Shown: one piece after another, positions 1 through 7,044 of the stretch
How positions within the stretch are numbered: the first letter of the stretch is position 1
Layout: each line of letters opens with the position of its first letter
From: Acidimicrobiaceae bacterium
GTDB lineage: Bacteria; Actinomycetota; Acidimicrobiia; Acidimicrobiales; RAAP-2
Reading direction: 5' to 3'
Length of the DNA stretch: 8,378 bases
Assembly (NCBI GenBank): GCA_003151555.1
Contig: PLXU01000152.1
Span: 1 to 8,378 of the forward strand
The notes under the pieces: model-generated
Told to the model about the DNA's origin: nothing
Seen by the model: the letters and a program-made list of their open reading frames with translations, nothing else
Database searches by the model: none
Position numbers and translations under genes: made by a program

Positions 1-332
1 GGACCTGTGACCCCATGCACGGCAACACTTTCATTGCCCAGGGCGGCCAGAAGACGCGCCACTTCGATGACATCTTGTCCGAGACCAGTCAGTTCTTCGA
101 ACTACATCAAGCCCTCGGCACGTGGCCGGGAGGACTGCACGTGGAGTTGACCGGGGACAACGTCACCGAGTGTCTCGGCGGCAGCTCACGATTTGACGAG
201 GGTGACCTCACGTCGAATTACACCAGCATTTGTGATCCCCGTCTCAACGCCACCCAGAGTTTGGACATGGCTTTTCACGTGGCCGAATTCCTGCAGGCCT
301 ACCTGGCCGCCAACGGCGCCAGGTCGTTGTAG
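1..332 (+). CDS. Class II 3-deoxy-7-phosphoheptulonate (DAHP) synthase, C-terminal part (5' end outside window)
   Basis: DAHP synthase condenses phosphoenolpyruvate and erythrose 4-phosphate in the cytoplasm, the first step of the shikimate pathway to aromatic amino acids. The reading frame is already open at base 3 (T-C-D-P-M-H-G-N-T), so the ATG at 15 is internal and the true start lies upstream. The visible 109 residues are the last quarter of a plant/actinobacterial-type (class II) enzyme. They show DPMHGNT, KTRHFDDI, a GTWPGGLHVELTGDNVTEC block and CDPRLN. The His of DPMHGNT (residue 6 of the fragment), the Glu of HVELTG (48) and the Asp of CDPRLN (78) match the three non-cysteine metal ligands known in the family. 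The gene ends with TAG and overlaps the end of the convergent phosphatase gene by 34 bp; no terminator hairpin is seen there. Family call is secure; aroF/aroG naming is not decidable from the fragment. Confidence 0.95.
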   Translation, partial: TCDPMHGNTFIAQGGQKTRHFDDILSETSQFFELHQALGTWPGGLHVELTGDNVTECLGGSSRFDEGDLTSNYTSICDPRLNATQSLDMAFHVAEFLQAYLAANGARSL

Positions 333-979
333 CGAAGTAGCCGGCAGCGCGGGCCGTCGAACTCGATTTCGGTCATCGAACAGTTCTCGGTGCGCAGCCC
401 CAAGCGTCGCGACGGCTCCGCCCCCTCGACCAATTTCATGGCCTGCTCGATAACACCGCCGTGCACGACCAGGATTACGCGCTGGCCCGGGTGTCTCGCT
501 GCGATAGCGCTGAGCGCCCGGCGGCACCGCTCGTAGAAACCCGTCCACGACTCGCCGCCCGGCGCGAAGGGGGTGTCGGGACTGTCGTCCCAGTCCGGTC
601 CGCCGAAGGCCTCCACCATCTGCGCCCACGTCATGCCGTCGGCCTCACCGGGATGCAACTCACACAGTTCGCAGTCCTGGACCGCAACTAACTGGCGCGG
701 CAGCCCGGGGGCAATGATGTTGGCCGTCTCGATGGAACGTGGCAACACCGAGGTATAGAGCGCGACGGCATCGTCGAACTCTCGACTCATCGTGAGACGT
801 TCGCACAGCGCGACGGCCTGCGCGCGGCCGAGTTCGGTCAGTCCCCCGCAACCGAGTGGGCCACCGACCACGCCGCGGGCGTTGCAGTACGCCTCGCCGT
901 GACGGATGAGCACCAGGCGGGTACCGGTGGGCGGATCGCCTCGGGTTCGAAATCCCTCGGGCGGGCTCAACGCGCTCAC
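299..979 (-). CDS. Histidine phosphatase family protein (phosphoglycerate mutase-like)
   Basis: This 226-residue cytoplasmic protein belongs to the branch-1 histidine phosphatase superfamily. The phospho-acceptor motif LVLIRHGE lies at residues 22-29 (His27), SVLPRSIETA at 77-86 (phosphate-pocket Arg81), a candidate acid Glu in ELCELHPGEADG at about 104-115, and the second catalytic His in VVHGG at 171-175 (His173). The fold is complete, but the substrate cannot be named; cofactor-dependent mutase, acid phosphatase and nucleotide or sugar phosphatase activities all occur in this family. I chose the GTG at 979 because it overlaps the TGA of the upstream vWA gene in a GTGA (4 bp), the same coupling seen elsewhere in this operon. 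An upstream ATG at 1024 would add 15 residues and lengthen the overlap to 49 bp. It is the last gene of the minus-strand cluster. In many actinobacteria a phosphatase of this family also lies downstream of obg-proBA, after nadD and rsfS. Confidence 0.93.
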   Translation of the reverse strand: MSALSPPEGFRTRGDPPTGTRLVLIRHGEAYCNARGVVGGPLGCGGLTELGRAQAVALCERLTMSREFDDAVALYTSVLPRSIETANIIAPGLPRQLVAVQDCELCELHPGEADGMTWAQMVEAFGGPDWDDSPDTPFAPGGESWTGFYERCRRALSAIAARHPGQRVILVVHGGVIEQAMKLVEGAEPSRRLGLRTENCSMTEIEFDGPRCRLLRYNDLAPLAAR

Positions 980-2424
980 GCCAGCTCGCCCACGAAGGCC
1001 TCCAATTGGCGCAGGGTGCGGCATTCAATGACGCGATCGCAGTACGGCGCGTACTGATTGATGATCGAGTCACCGCTGTTCCAGTAACTGGTCGGTTCGG
1101 GGTTGAGCCAGTAGACGGCCTTGGCCCGGTAACGCAGGTCGGCCAGCACTTCGGCGTGGGCCTGGTGGTAGTTGTTGCGCGCGTCACCCAATATAAGAAT
1201 CGTCGTGCGCGCAGTGACGTCGTCGGCGAAGCGCTCGTGAAAGTTCAGCAGGGCCCGCCCGTAGTCCGAGTGACCGTCGAAGGCAATGACGTCCGCCTCG
1301 GCGTTGATGCGCGCCACCGCGTCGCTCGGATCGTCGGCCTCTTCGAAGAAGCGGCTGACCTCGTCGAGGCCGTCGACGAACACGAAGCTGCGCACCTTGG
1401 AGAACTGCGAACTGATGGCGTGCACCAGGTGCAGGGTGAACCTCGCGAAGGAGGCCACGGAACCCGAGATGTCGGCCACCACCATGATCTCGGGCTTGGT
1501 CGGCCGCGGCGGCTTGAAGCGAAGATCGATGGGCACTCCCCCGGTCGAGAGGCTGCGACGAACGGTCTGGCGCATGTCGACCGGCCCGCGATGGCGCCGA
1601 CGGCGCTTGCGAGCCAGGCGCACGGCCAGCTTTCGGCTGAGGGGCCGCAGGGCCCGCTCCAGTTGGGCCATTTCGTCGCGATTGGCGTGCATCACGTCCA
1701 GGTCCTCGGGCAGGGGCTTGCGCACGGACTTGGCCAGGGCCTCGGCCCCGCGGTCATCGACCAGCCGTTCGCGGATGACCCGTTCAATCTCGGCCTTCAG
1801 TTGCTCGACCAGGTGGTGGGCGTCGTCGCGCGAGATTCGCTGGGCCAGTTCGTCGCTGGTCGGGCTTTGGTCAAAGGAGAGCTGGCTGAGGCGCTGCTCG
1901 AGGGCGTCCAGATCGAGGCTGCGCAAGGTGCGGTAGAGATAGTAAGTGCCGCCCACTGGTCGGCCCGGCTCCATGCCGGCGTAGCGCGTGACGGCCTCGC
2001 TCGCCGCTTCTCGCAGGGCCTCTTCGTTGCCGTCGCGCAGAGCGCGAAAGAGCAGTTCGGCCAACTCCTGGGCCGAGAGCGACGAGGAGGCGCCGCCGCC
2101 CAGACCCCGGGTCTGGCCGGGCGCCTGGGCCCCGGCCCCGCCCTCACGCGACATCTCACTATTTTCCTGGTTCATCGCGTCGTTGAGCAGGTCCTCAACG
2201 CTCGCGAAGGAACGGGTCGCGAAGAACACGTCGAAGGCGGTGTAAAAGACCGGCAGGTGGTCACCGTCCTTGACCAGGGTGGCAGCCAGCGATCCGCGCA
2301 GCATTGAGCGGTTACCGAGATCGATCACCTCGATCGCGCGAGCGGCGTCGACGTGTTCGCTCATCGATACGGGAATGCCAGCGGCGCGAAGCTCGGCGAT
2401 GAAATCGCCGAGCAGGTCAAGCAA
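976..2424 (-). CDS. vWA domain protein, CoxE-like (partner of MoxR ATPase)
   Basis: This is a roughly 482-residue cytoplasmic protein with a C-terminal von Willebrand factor A domain, the usual partner of MoxR AAA+ ATPases. Such pairs act as chaperone-like machines; CoxE itself helps insert metal into CO dehydrogenase. In order: a helical N-terminal domain (about 1-90, including AELRAAGIPVSMSE); a Gly/Ala/Ser-rich linker (about 90-116); a helical charged middle; a very basic patch (KRRRRHRG, about 273-280); and the vWA domain from about 313. Its MIDAS metal site shows DISGS (Asp318, Ser320, Ser322), GHSDYG near 384-389 with Ser where many vWA domains have Thr, and the LGDARNN Asp near 414. 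No membrane segment or signal peptide is seen. Start is uncertain. TTG at 2424 gives an 8-bp overlap with the ATPase stop and begins just before the conserved-looking LLGDFIAELR; TTG at 2466 would add 14 residues. No CO dehydrogenase genes are nearby, so the client is unknown. Confidence 0.9.
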   Translation of the reverse strand: MLDLLGDFIAELRAAGIPVSMSEHVDAARAIEVIDLGNRSMLRGSLAATLVKDGDHLPVFYTAFDVFFATRSFASVEDLLNDAMNQENSEMSREGGAGAQAPGQTRGLGGGASSSLSAQELAELLFRALRDGNEEALREAASEAVTRYAGMEPGRPVGGTYYLYRTLRSLDLDALEQRLSQLSFDQSPTSDELAQRISRDDAHHLVEQLKAEIERVIRERLVDDRGAEALAKSVRKPLPEDLDVMHANRDEMAQLERALRPLSRKLAVRLARKRRRRHRGPVDMRQTVRRSLSTGGVPIDLRFKPPRPTKPEIMVVADISGSVASFARFTLHLVHAISSQFSKVRSFVFVDGLDEVSRFFEEADDPSDAVARINAEADVIAFDGHSDYGRALLNFHERFADDVTARTTILILGDARNNYHQAHAEVLADLRYRAKAVYWLNPEPTSYWNSGDSIINQYAPYCDRVIECRTLRQLEAFVGELA

Positions 2425-3364
2425 CGGGCTTCGAGCGACCGAGGAGTTCCTTGGTGGCCCGCTCAATGTCCGTCTGGTACTTCAACAAGATGTGCAGGGT
2501 CGCCGCGGCGTCCTCGTCACCAATCTCCTTACGCCCGAGCACCACCAGCGTGCGCGCCCAGTCCAGCGTCTCGGCGACGGAAGGCGCCTTCTTCAGATCG
2601 AGCGAGCGAAGCGAGCGCACGACCATGGCGATCTGCTCGGCCAGGGCCGACGAAATGCCCGGCACGCGCGAGAGAATGATGTCGCGCTCACGCTGCACGT
2701 CGGGATAGGCCACGTAGAGATAGAGGCAGCGCCGCTTCAGCGCCTCGGACAATTCGCGCGTGTTGTTCGACGTCAGAAAGACCATCGGAATCTGTTTGGC
2801 CTTGACGGTGCCCATCTCCGGGATCGAGACCTGATACTCGGAGAGAATCTCCAGCAGCAGGGCTTCGGTCTCGAGTTCCACCCGGTCCACCTCGTCGATC
2901 AGCAGCACCACCGGGTCGACGGCCGAAATCGCTTCGAGCAGGGGACGCGTCAGCAGGAACTCCTCGGCGAAGATGTCCTCTTCTAAGTGCTTCCAATCCT
3001 CGGGACCCGATCCCTCGGGCCGACCGGCCTGGATGCGCAACAACTGCTTTCGGTAGTTCCACTCGTAGAGGGCCTTGGATTCGTCCAGCCCCTCGTAGCA
3101 CTGCAGGCGAATTAAGCGAGCCCCGATGCCGTCGGCGACGGCCTTGGCGAGCGCGGTCTTGCCCGTACCGGCCGGGCCTTCGACCAGCACCGGCTTGGCC
3201 AGTCGGTCGGCCAGGAAGGTGACCGAGGCAATGGCGTCATCACTTAAGTAGTCGTGCTGAGCCAGACGCTCGCGCACGTCGGCGGGCGACGTGAAGCGCG
3301 GCGGCGGCACGCCGTCGAGCCCCAGTCGCTGCGCCAGTTCTTCGCGTGGGTCCAGAGCGCTCAT
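2417..3364 (-). CDS. MoxR-family AAA+ ATPase
   Basis: This is a 315-residue MoxR-type AAA+ ATPase, expected to form a ring that remodels or activates client proteins together with the vWA protein encoded next. Walker A is GPAGTGKT (residues 63-70), followed by the MoxR-typical CYEGLDESKALYEWNY (89-104). Walker B is VVLLIDEVD (152-160), sensor 1 is in VFLTSNN (195-201), a candidate arginine finger lies in LKRRCLYLY (209-217), and a sensor-2-like PSVAETLDWARTL is at 261-273. All the ATPase motifs are intact. I chose ATG 3364 because it overlaps the proA TGA as ATGA (4 bp) and has a purine-rich ribosome binding site; a further-upstream start at 3394 would put 10 unconserved residues in front and deepen the overlap with proA. 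The downstream vWA gene overlaps the stop, so the pair is probably made in matched amounts. The client protein is not identifiable from the neighbours. Confidence 0.95.
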   Translation of the reverse strand: MSALDPREELAQRLGLDGVPPPRFTSPADVRERLAQHDYLSDDAIASVTFLADRLAKPVLVEGPAGTGKTALAKAVADGIGARLIRLQCYEGLDESKALYEWNYRKQLLRIQAGRPEGSGPEDWKHLEEDIFAEEFLLTRPLLEAISAVDPVVLLIDEVDRVELETEALLLEILSEYQVSIPEMGTVKAKQIPMVFLTSNNTRELSEALKRRCLYLYVAYPDVQRERDIILSRVPGISSALAEQIAMVVRSLRSLDLKKAPSVAETLDWARTLVVLGRKEIGDEDAAATLHILLKYQTDIERATKELLGRSKPVA

Positions 3365-4596
3365 CGAACCTGCCCCTCTCCTCGAACTACCCATTTGAGA
3401 CAGGTCAGTTCGCGCAGCCCCATCGGCCCCCGCGCGTGCAGCTTCTGCGTGGAGATGCCCACTTCTGCGCCCAGGCCCAGCTCGCCGCCGTCAATGAAGC
3501 GCGTCGAGGCGTTGACCAGCACGGCGGCGGCGTCGACCTGGTGGACCCAGGCCTCGGCGTGGGCGAGGTTCTGCGTGACGATGGCCTCGCTGTGTCCGGT
3601 GCCGTAACGAGCCACGTGGCTGACCGCCTCGTCGAGCGAGCCCACCACCTTGACGGCCATGACCAGGTCCAGGAACTCATTTTCGAAGTCCGCTTCACTG
3701 GCCGGCGTTGACGCGGGCAGGATCGTAAGAGCCTCCTCGTCGCCGCGCAACTCCACCTCGGGCATCGACGCCGCCAGGTCAGTGAGGAACGGCGCGGCCA
3801 CGTCGCGGTGCACCAGCACCGTCTCGACGGCGTTGCACACGCCCGGACGCGACGTCTTGGCGTTCTTCACGATGGCCACGGCCTGGTCGAGGTCGGCGAA
3901 CTCGTCGACGTAGATGTGACAGTTGCCGTCACCGTCTAACACGTAGGGCACGCGGGCGTGCTCGCGCATGGCCGCGATAAGGCTCGGCCCGCCGCGCGGG
4001 ATCAGGCAATCGAGCACGTCGGTCATCTGCATGAAGGCCGTCGCGGTCTCGCGCGAGGAGTCTTGGACCAACGCGACGCCGTCCGCGGGCAGACCTTCCT
4101 TTTCCAACGCGTCTCGCCACAGCGCGACGATGAACTGGTTGGTCGACTGGGCCGACGACGATCCGCGCAGGTAGGCGGCGTTGCCGCTGCGCACGCACAG
4201 ACCGGCCACGTCACTAGTGACGTTCGGACGATTTTCGTAGACCACGCCGATGACCCCGATCGGCACACGCATCCGTTCGACCTGTAATCCGTTGGGTCGC
4301 GTGTCGTGGTCCACGGTTTCGTTGAGCGGGTCCGGGGCGTTCGCGATGTCGCGCAGCGCGAGCGCCATCGCGCTCACGCGAGCAGCGTTCAGCAGCAAGC
4401 GGTCCCGACCCGGTCCCGACTCCTGGTAGGCCTCGAGCTCGACGTGATTCACCTCGAGCAGTTCGTCGCAGCGCAGTTCTAATTGGTCGGCCACCTGGAT
4501 CAACACGGCCCGGCGTTGCGCGTCGCTCGACTGGGCCAGGTGGCGGGCCGCCTCGCGCACGGCGCGGCCTTGGCTCTGCAGTGCGCTGTTGTTCAT
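3361..4596 (-). CDS. proA: Gamma-glutamyl phosphate reductase (glutamate-5-semialdehyde dehydrogenase)
   Basis: ProA reduces L-glutamyl 5-phosphate with NADPH to glutamate 5-semialdehyde, the second step of proline synthesis in the cytoplasm. The 411-residue length is normal for the family. Recognisable blocks are VPIGVIGVVYENRPNVTSDV (111-130), LRGSSSAQSTN (143-153), CLIPRGGPSLI (197-207), YVLDGDGNCHIYVDE (218-232), the catalytic-cysteine segment KTSRPGVCNAVETVLVH (247-263, Cys254), and a C-terminal NASTRFIDGGELGLGAEVGIST block. The ATG at 4596 opens directly into a typical N-terminus; no good Shine-Dalgarno sequence precedes it. It begins 23 bp after proB, which makes its unstable substrate, and ends in a 4-bp ATGA overlap with the MoxR gene. 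Confidence 0.98.
   Translation of the reverse strand: MNNSALQSQGRAVREAARHLAQSSDAQRRAVLIQVADQLELRCDELLEVNHVELEAYQESGPGRDRLLLNAARVSAMALALRDIANAPDPLNETVDHDTRPNGLQVERMRVPIGVIGVVYENRPNVTSDVAGLCVRSGNAAYLRGSSSAQSTNQFIVALWRDALEKEGLPADGVALVQDSSRETATAFMQMTDVLDCLIPRGGPSLIAAMREHARVPYVLDGDGNCHIYVDEFADLDQAVAIVKNAKTSRPGVCNAVETVLVHRDVAAPFLTDLAASMPEVELRGDEEALTILPASTPASEADFENEFLDLVMAVKVVGSLDEAVSHVARYGTGHSEAIVTQNLAHAEAWVHQVDAAAVLVNASTRFIDGGELGLGAEVGISTQKLHARGPMGLRELTCLKWVVRGEGQVR
3373..3381 (-). promoter_or_regulatory. Ribosome binding site of the MoxR ATPase gene
   Basis: Read on the minus strand, GGAGAGGGG lies 8 bases before the ATG at 3364, with a second GAGGAG slightly further upstream. It sits inside the last codons of proA. 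It supports the ATG that overlaps the proA stop over the more upstream start at 3394. Confidence 0.6.
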
Positions 4597-4619
4597 ATGC
4601 TCAGCGTAATGGAGGTCAC

Positions 4620-5687
4620 TTACACCTTCCGGAGCAACACGAGATCGTCGCGATGCACCACCACGTCATCGCCGTCGTCGAAGGTGTCGGCATTCACGCG
4701 CACCAGACCCTTGGCCACGACGTGACCGTCCGGGCCCTTCACCTCCACCGCGTCGCCCTCGACGAAGAGTCCGTCGTGGTGCTCGACGCCCACACGCAAG
4801 AGACTGCGCCCGTGGTGTTCGAGCGCGTTGAGCGCCCCCTCGTTGATACTGAGCGATCCGCGGCTGGCGACCGCGAAGGCAATCCAGGCCTTGCGCGCCG
4901 AGAGCCGTTCGGTGCGCGGGTGAAAGGTGGTACCGAAACCGGGCGTCTGGTTGACGGCGCGCACCAGCGCCTCGCGCGCGCGCGCCGAGGCAATGACCGT
5001 CGTGATGCCCGACCAGGTGGCGATGCGCGCGGCGGCCAGCTTCGAGGCCATGCCGCCGCTGCCGACACTCGAGCGGCTGTAGCCGGCTAGGCCGAGCAGC
5101 TCCGCGTCGATGGCCGTCACCTCTTCGATCAACGTCGCCTGGGGATCGAGACGGGGGTCCGCGGTCAAGAGTCCGTCGGTGTCGGTCAACAGGACCAGGT
5201 GCGAGGCGCGCACCAGGTTGGCCACCAACGCGGACAGGCGGTCGTTGTCGCCGAAGCGAATCTCCTCGTCGGCGACGGCGTCGTTCTCGTTCACGATCGC
5301 GACCACGCCCAGGCTCTGCAGCGCCTCGAGCGTGCCGCGCGCGTGCAGATACTGGCCGCGGTGCGAGAAGTCGAGCGGGGCCAGCAGCACCTGACCGACC
5401 GGGGTGTTGAGCTCGCCGAAGGCGTTGCGCCACGCGTGCATTAAGAGGGGCTGTCCCACCGCCGAGACCGCCTGCAGGGTAACCGCATCATGGGGTCGGG
5501 CCCGACCCTGTCCCACCTCGGCCCAGCCCGCGGTGATCGCGCCGGAGGTGACCACGACGACGCTCCAGCCCTCGTCGCGCAGGCGCACCACGTCGTTGGC
5601 AATGTCGACCAACACGCCGTAGTCGACGCCGCCTCTCTCGTCGGTGACCGACGACGTGCCGACCTTGACCACGACGCTACGAGTCAT
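4620..5687 (-). CDS. proB: Glutamate 5-kinase
   Basis: ProB phosphorylates L-glutamate with ATP to L-glutamyl 5-phosphate, the committed and usually proline-inhibited step of proline synthesis. The 355-residue protein has an amino-acid kinase domain: VVVKVGTSSVT at 5-15, VVVTSGAITAG at 44-54, IVNENDAVADEEIRFGDNDRLSALVA at 131-156, LLTDTDGLLTADP at 166-178 and VGSGGMASKLAAA at 208-220. A C-terminal PUA domain follows from about 268 to 350. It is therefore the full two-domain form, not the PUA-less one. ATG 5687 is preceded on the minus strand by AGAAGAGAG and overlaps the end of obg by 11 bp, indicating translational coupling. No T-box, leader peptide or other proline-responsive element precedes it, so control is probably operon-level plus feedback inhibition (inferred). 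Confidence 0.98.
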   Translation of the reverse strand: MTRSVVVKVGTSSVTDERGGVDYGVLVDIANDVVRLRDEGWSVVVVTSGAITAGWAEVGQGRARPHDAVTLQAVSAVGQPLLMHAWRNAFGELNTPVGQVLLAPLDFSHRGQYLHARGTLEALQSLGVVAIVNENDAVADEEIRFGDNDRLSALVANLVRASHLVLLTDTDGLLTADPRLDPQATLIEEVTAIDAELLGLAGYSRSSVGSGGMASKLAAARIATWSGITTVIASARAREALVRAVNQTPGFGTTFHPRTERLSARKAWIAFAVASRGSLSINEGALNALEHHGRSLLRVGVEHHDGLFVEGDAVEVKGPDGHVVAKGLVRVNADTFDDGDDVVVHRDDLVLLRKV

Positions 5688-7044
5688 CGCCGCTCTCTTC
5701 TAAGTCCAGTCGCCCGTGTCGCGCGAGCCGTTCGCGCCGGGTGGCGCGGTGGTGATCGCCGCGATCGAGACCGGCGCCGACGTCGTCGCGCCACCACTCA
5801 AACGAGAGCGGTCCGACGTTGACAACGTCACCGTCCTTGGCGCCGGCGCGGCTCAAGAGACGGTCCACGCCCAGGTCGCGCAGGCGCCGCACGATCTCGG
5901 CCAACGCCTCGTCGTCGGTCAGGTCCTGAAAGCGCACAGCGCGCAACACCGGCCGTCCGCCCACCGTCCAACTGAGCGCACCGGAGCGTTCGACCGTGAT
6001 TTCGTCGGGCAGCGGTTTGTGCACCACAATGGCGTGCTCCAGACGCTGCGCCTCTTCCCGGCGCACCTGCGTCACCAGGTTCGCCAGTTGCGACACCAGG
6101 TGCTCGATGCCCTCGCCGGTCACCGAGGAGATCGTCTCGACGCCGGCCATCTCGTGGGCCGCCACGTCGCCCTTGGAACCGACGACGACTCGCGGTCGCT
6201 CCAGGAGATCGAACTGGTAGTCGCCCAGTTCCCGCAGGAGCACGTCCAGTTGATCTTGCGGGCCCAGTGGTGCGAGCTCGGAGAGGTCGAGCAGCACGCA
6301 AAGCACCCGAGCCCGCTCGACGTGGCGCAAGAAGTCGTGACCGAGCCCGCGTCCCACGGCCGCGCCCTCGATGAGCCCGGGTATGTCGGCCATCACGAAC
6401 TCAGTGGCGTCACCGGGGCGCGCCGAACGCGAACCCACGCGCACGACCCCCAGGTTGGGTACCAGGGTCGTGAAGGGATAGTCCGCAATCTTGGGTCGCG
6501 CCGCCGAGACCCGCGAAATCAGGGTCGATTTTCCCACGTTGGGAAACCCGATGAGCGCCACGTCAGCCTGCAACTTCAGTTCCAAGTTGTACCAACTCTC
6601 CTGGCCCACCTCGCCCTGCTCGGCGAAGGCCGGCGCGCGGCGCTGATTGGAGAGAAAACGCGCGTTGCCGGCACCGCCGAGGCCGCCGGCCGCGCACAGC
6701 CACGTGTCACCCGGTCCGGTGAGGTCCACTAGTAGCTCGCCCTCGCGAGAAAAGACCACCGTGCCCACGGGCACGTTGACCGTCACGTCCTTGCCACGCG
6801 AACCATGCTGGCGTTTAGAAGTGCCGTGCTGGCCGTCGGTGGCCCGGCGAAACGGGTGATCGCGAAAACCCAGCAATGAAGCCTGATTCGCATCGGCGAG
6901 CAGCCAGATATCGCCGCCGCGTCCGCCGTCGCCCCCGTCGGGGCCGCCTTTAGCGACGTGCGCCTCACGGCGAAAACTGACGCAACCGGCCCCGCCGTCG
7001 CCCGCCTTGGCGTGCAGTTGGGCGGCGTCGACGAAGTTAGACAC
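5677..7044 (-). CDS. obg: GTPase Obg (50S ribosome assembly / stress GTPase)
   Basis: Obg is an essential GTPase that binds the 50S subunit during late assembly and links growth to the stringent response. The 455-residue protein has all three expected parts: the glycine-rich Obg domain (1 to about 158, with AKAGDGGAGCVSFRREAHV and GGPDGGDGGRGGDIW), the GTPase domain, and the C-terminal OCT domain found in Gram-positive Obg (about 340-420, PLPDEITVERSGALSWTV to FEWWRDD), then a charged tail. GTPase motifs are G1 GFPNVGKST (166-174), G2 FTT (191-193), G3 DIPG (220-223) and G5 SVTGEG (307-312). G4 reads SKGD (290-293) instead of NKxD. The start is GTG at 7044, right at the family-typical SNFVDAA N-terminus; the nearby ATG at 7052 is in another frame. 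It is the first gene of the minus-strand cluster and is separated from rpmA by the HU gene, so it needs its own promoter in 7045-7490. Confidence 0.98.
   Translation of the reverse strand: MSNFVDAAQLHAKAGDGGAGCVSFRREAHVAKGGPDGGDGGRGGDIWLLADANQASLLGFRDHPFRRATDGQHGTSKRQHGSRGKDVTVNVPVGTVVFSREGELLVDLTGPGDTWLCAAGGLGGAGNARFLSNQRRAPAFAEQGEVGQESWYNLELKLQADVALIGFPNVGKSTLISRVSAARPKIADYPFTTLVPNLGVVRVGSRSARPGDATEFVMADIPGLIEGAAVGRGLGHDFLRHVERARVLCVLLDLSELAPLGPQDQLDVLLRELGDYQFDLLERPRVVVGSKGDVAAHEMAGVETISSVTGEGIEHLVSQLANLVTQVRREEAQRLEHAIVVHKPLPDEITVERSGALSWTVGGRPVLRAVRFQDLTDDEALAEIVRRLRDLGVDRLLSRAGAKDGDVVNVGPLSFEWWRDDVGAGLDRGDHHRATRRERLARHGRLDLEESGDDS

Noticed and set aside
1006..2307. 433-codon open frame on the plus strand opposite the vWA gene
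   Set aside because: It is antisense to a well-supported CoxE-like gene, has shadow-type composition and shows no family motif.
976..3364. CO dehydrogenase maturation (CoxD/CoxE) operon
   Set aside because: The pair resembles CoxD/CoxE at family level, but no coxL/M/S or other molybdenum-enzyme genes are in the window, so only the family name is used.
4208..4223. 16-bp perfect palindrome (ACGTCACTAGTGACGT) within proA
   Set aside because: It falls on the conserved codons for N-V-T-S-D-V of ProA, so protein constraint explains it; no second copy was seen.
5493..5508. 16-bp perfect palindrome (GGGTCGGGCCCGACCC) within proB
   Set aside because: It lies mid-gene, is made only of GC-rich codons, has no T-run for termination and no second copy was noticed.
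5716..6732. 338-codon open frame on the plus strand opposite obg
   Set aside because: Obg is complete with all domains on the other strand; the His/Gln/Arg-rich translation is typical of a GC-rich shadow frame.
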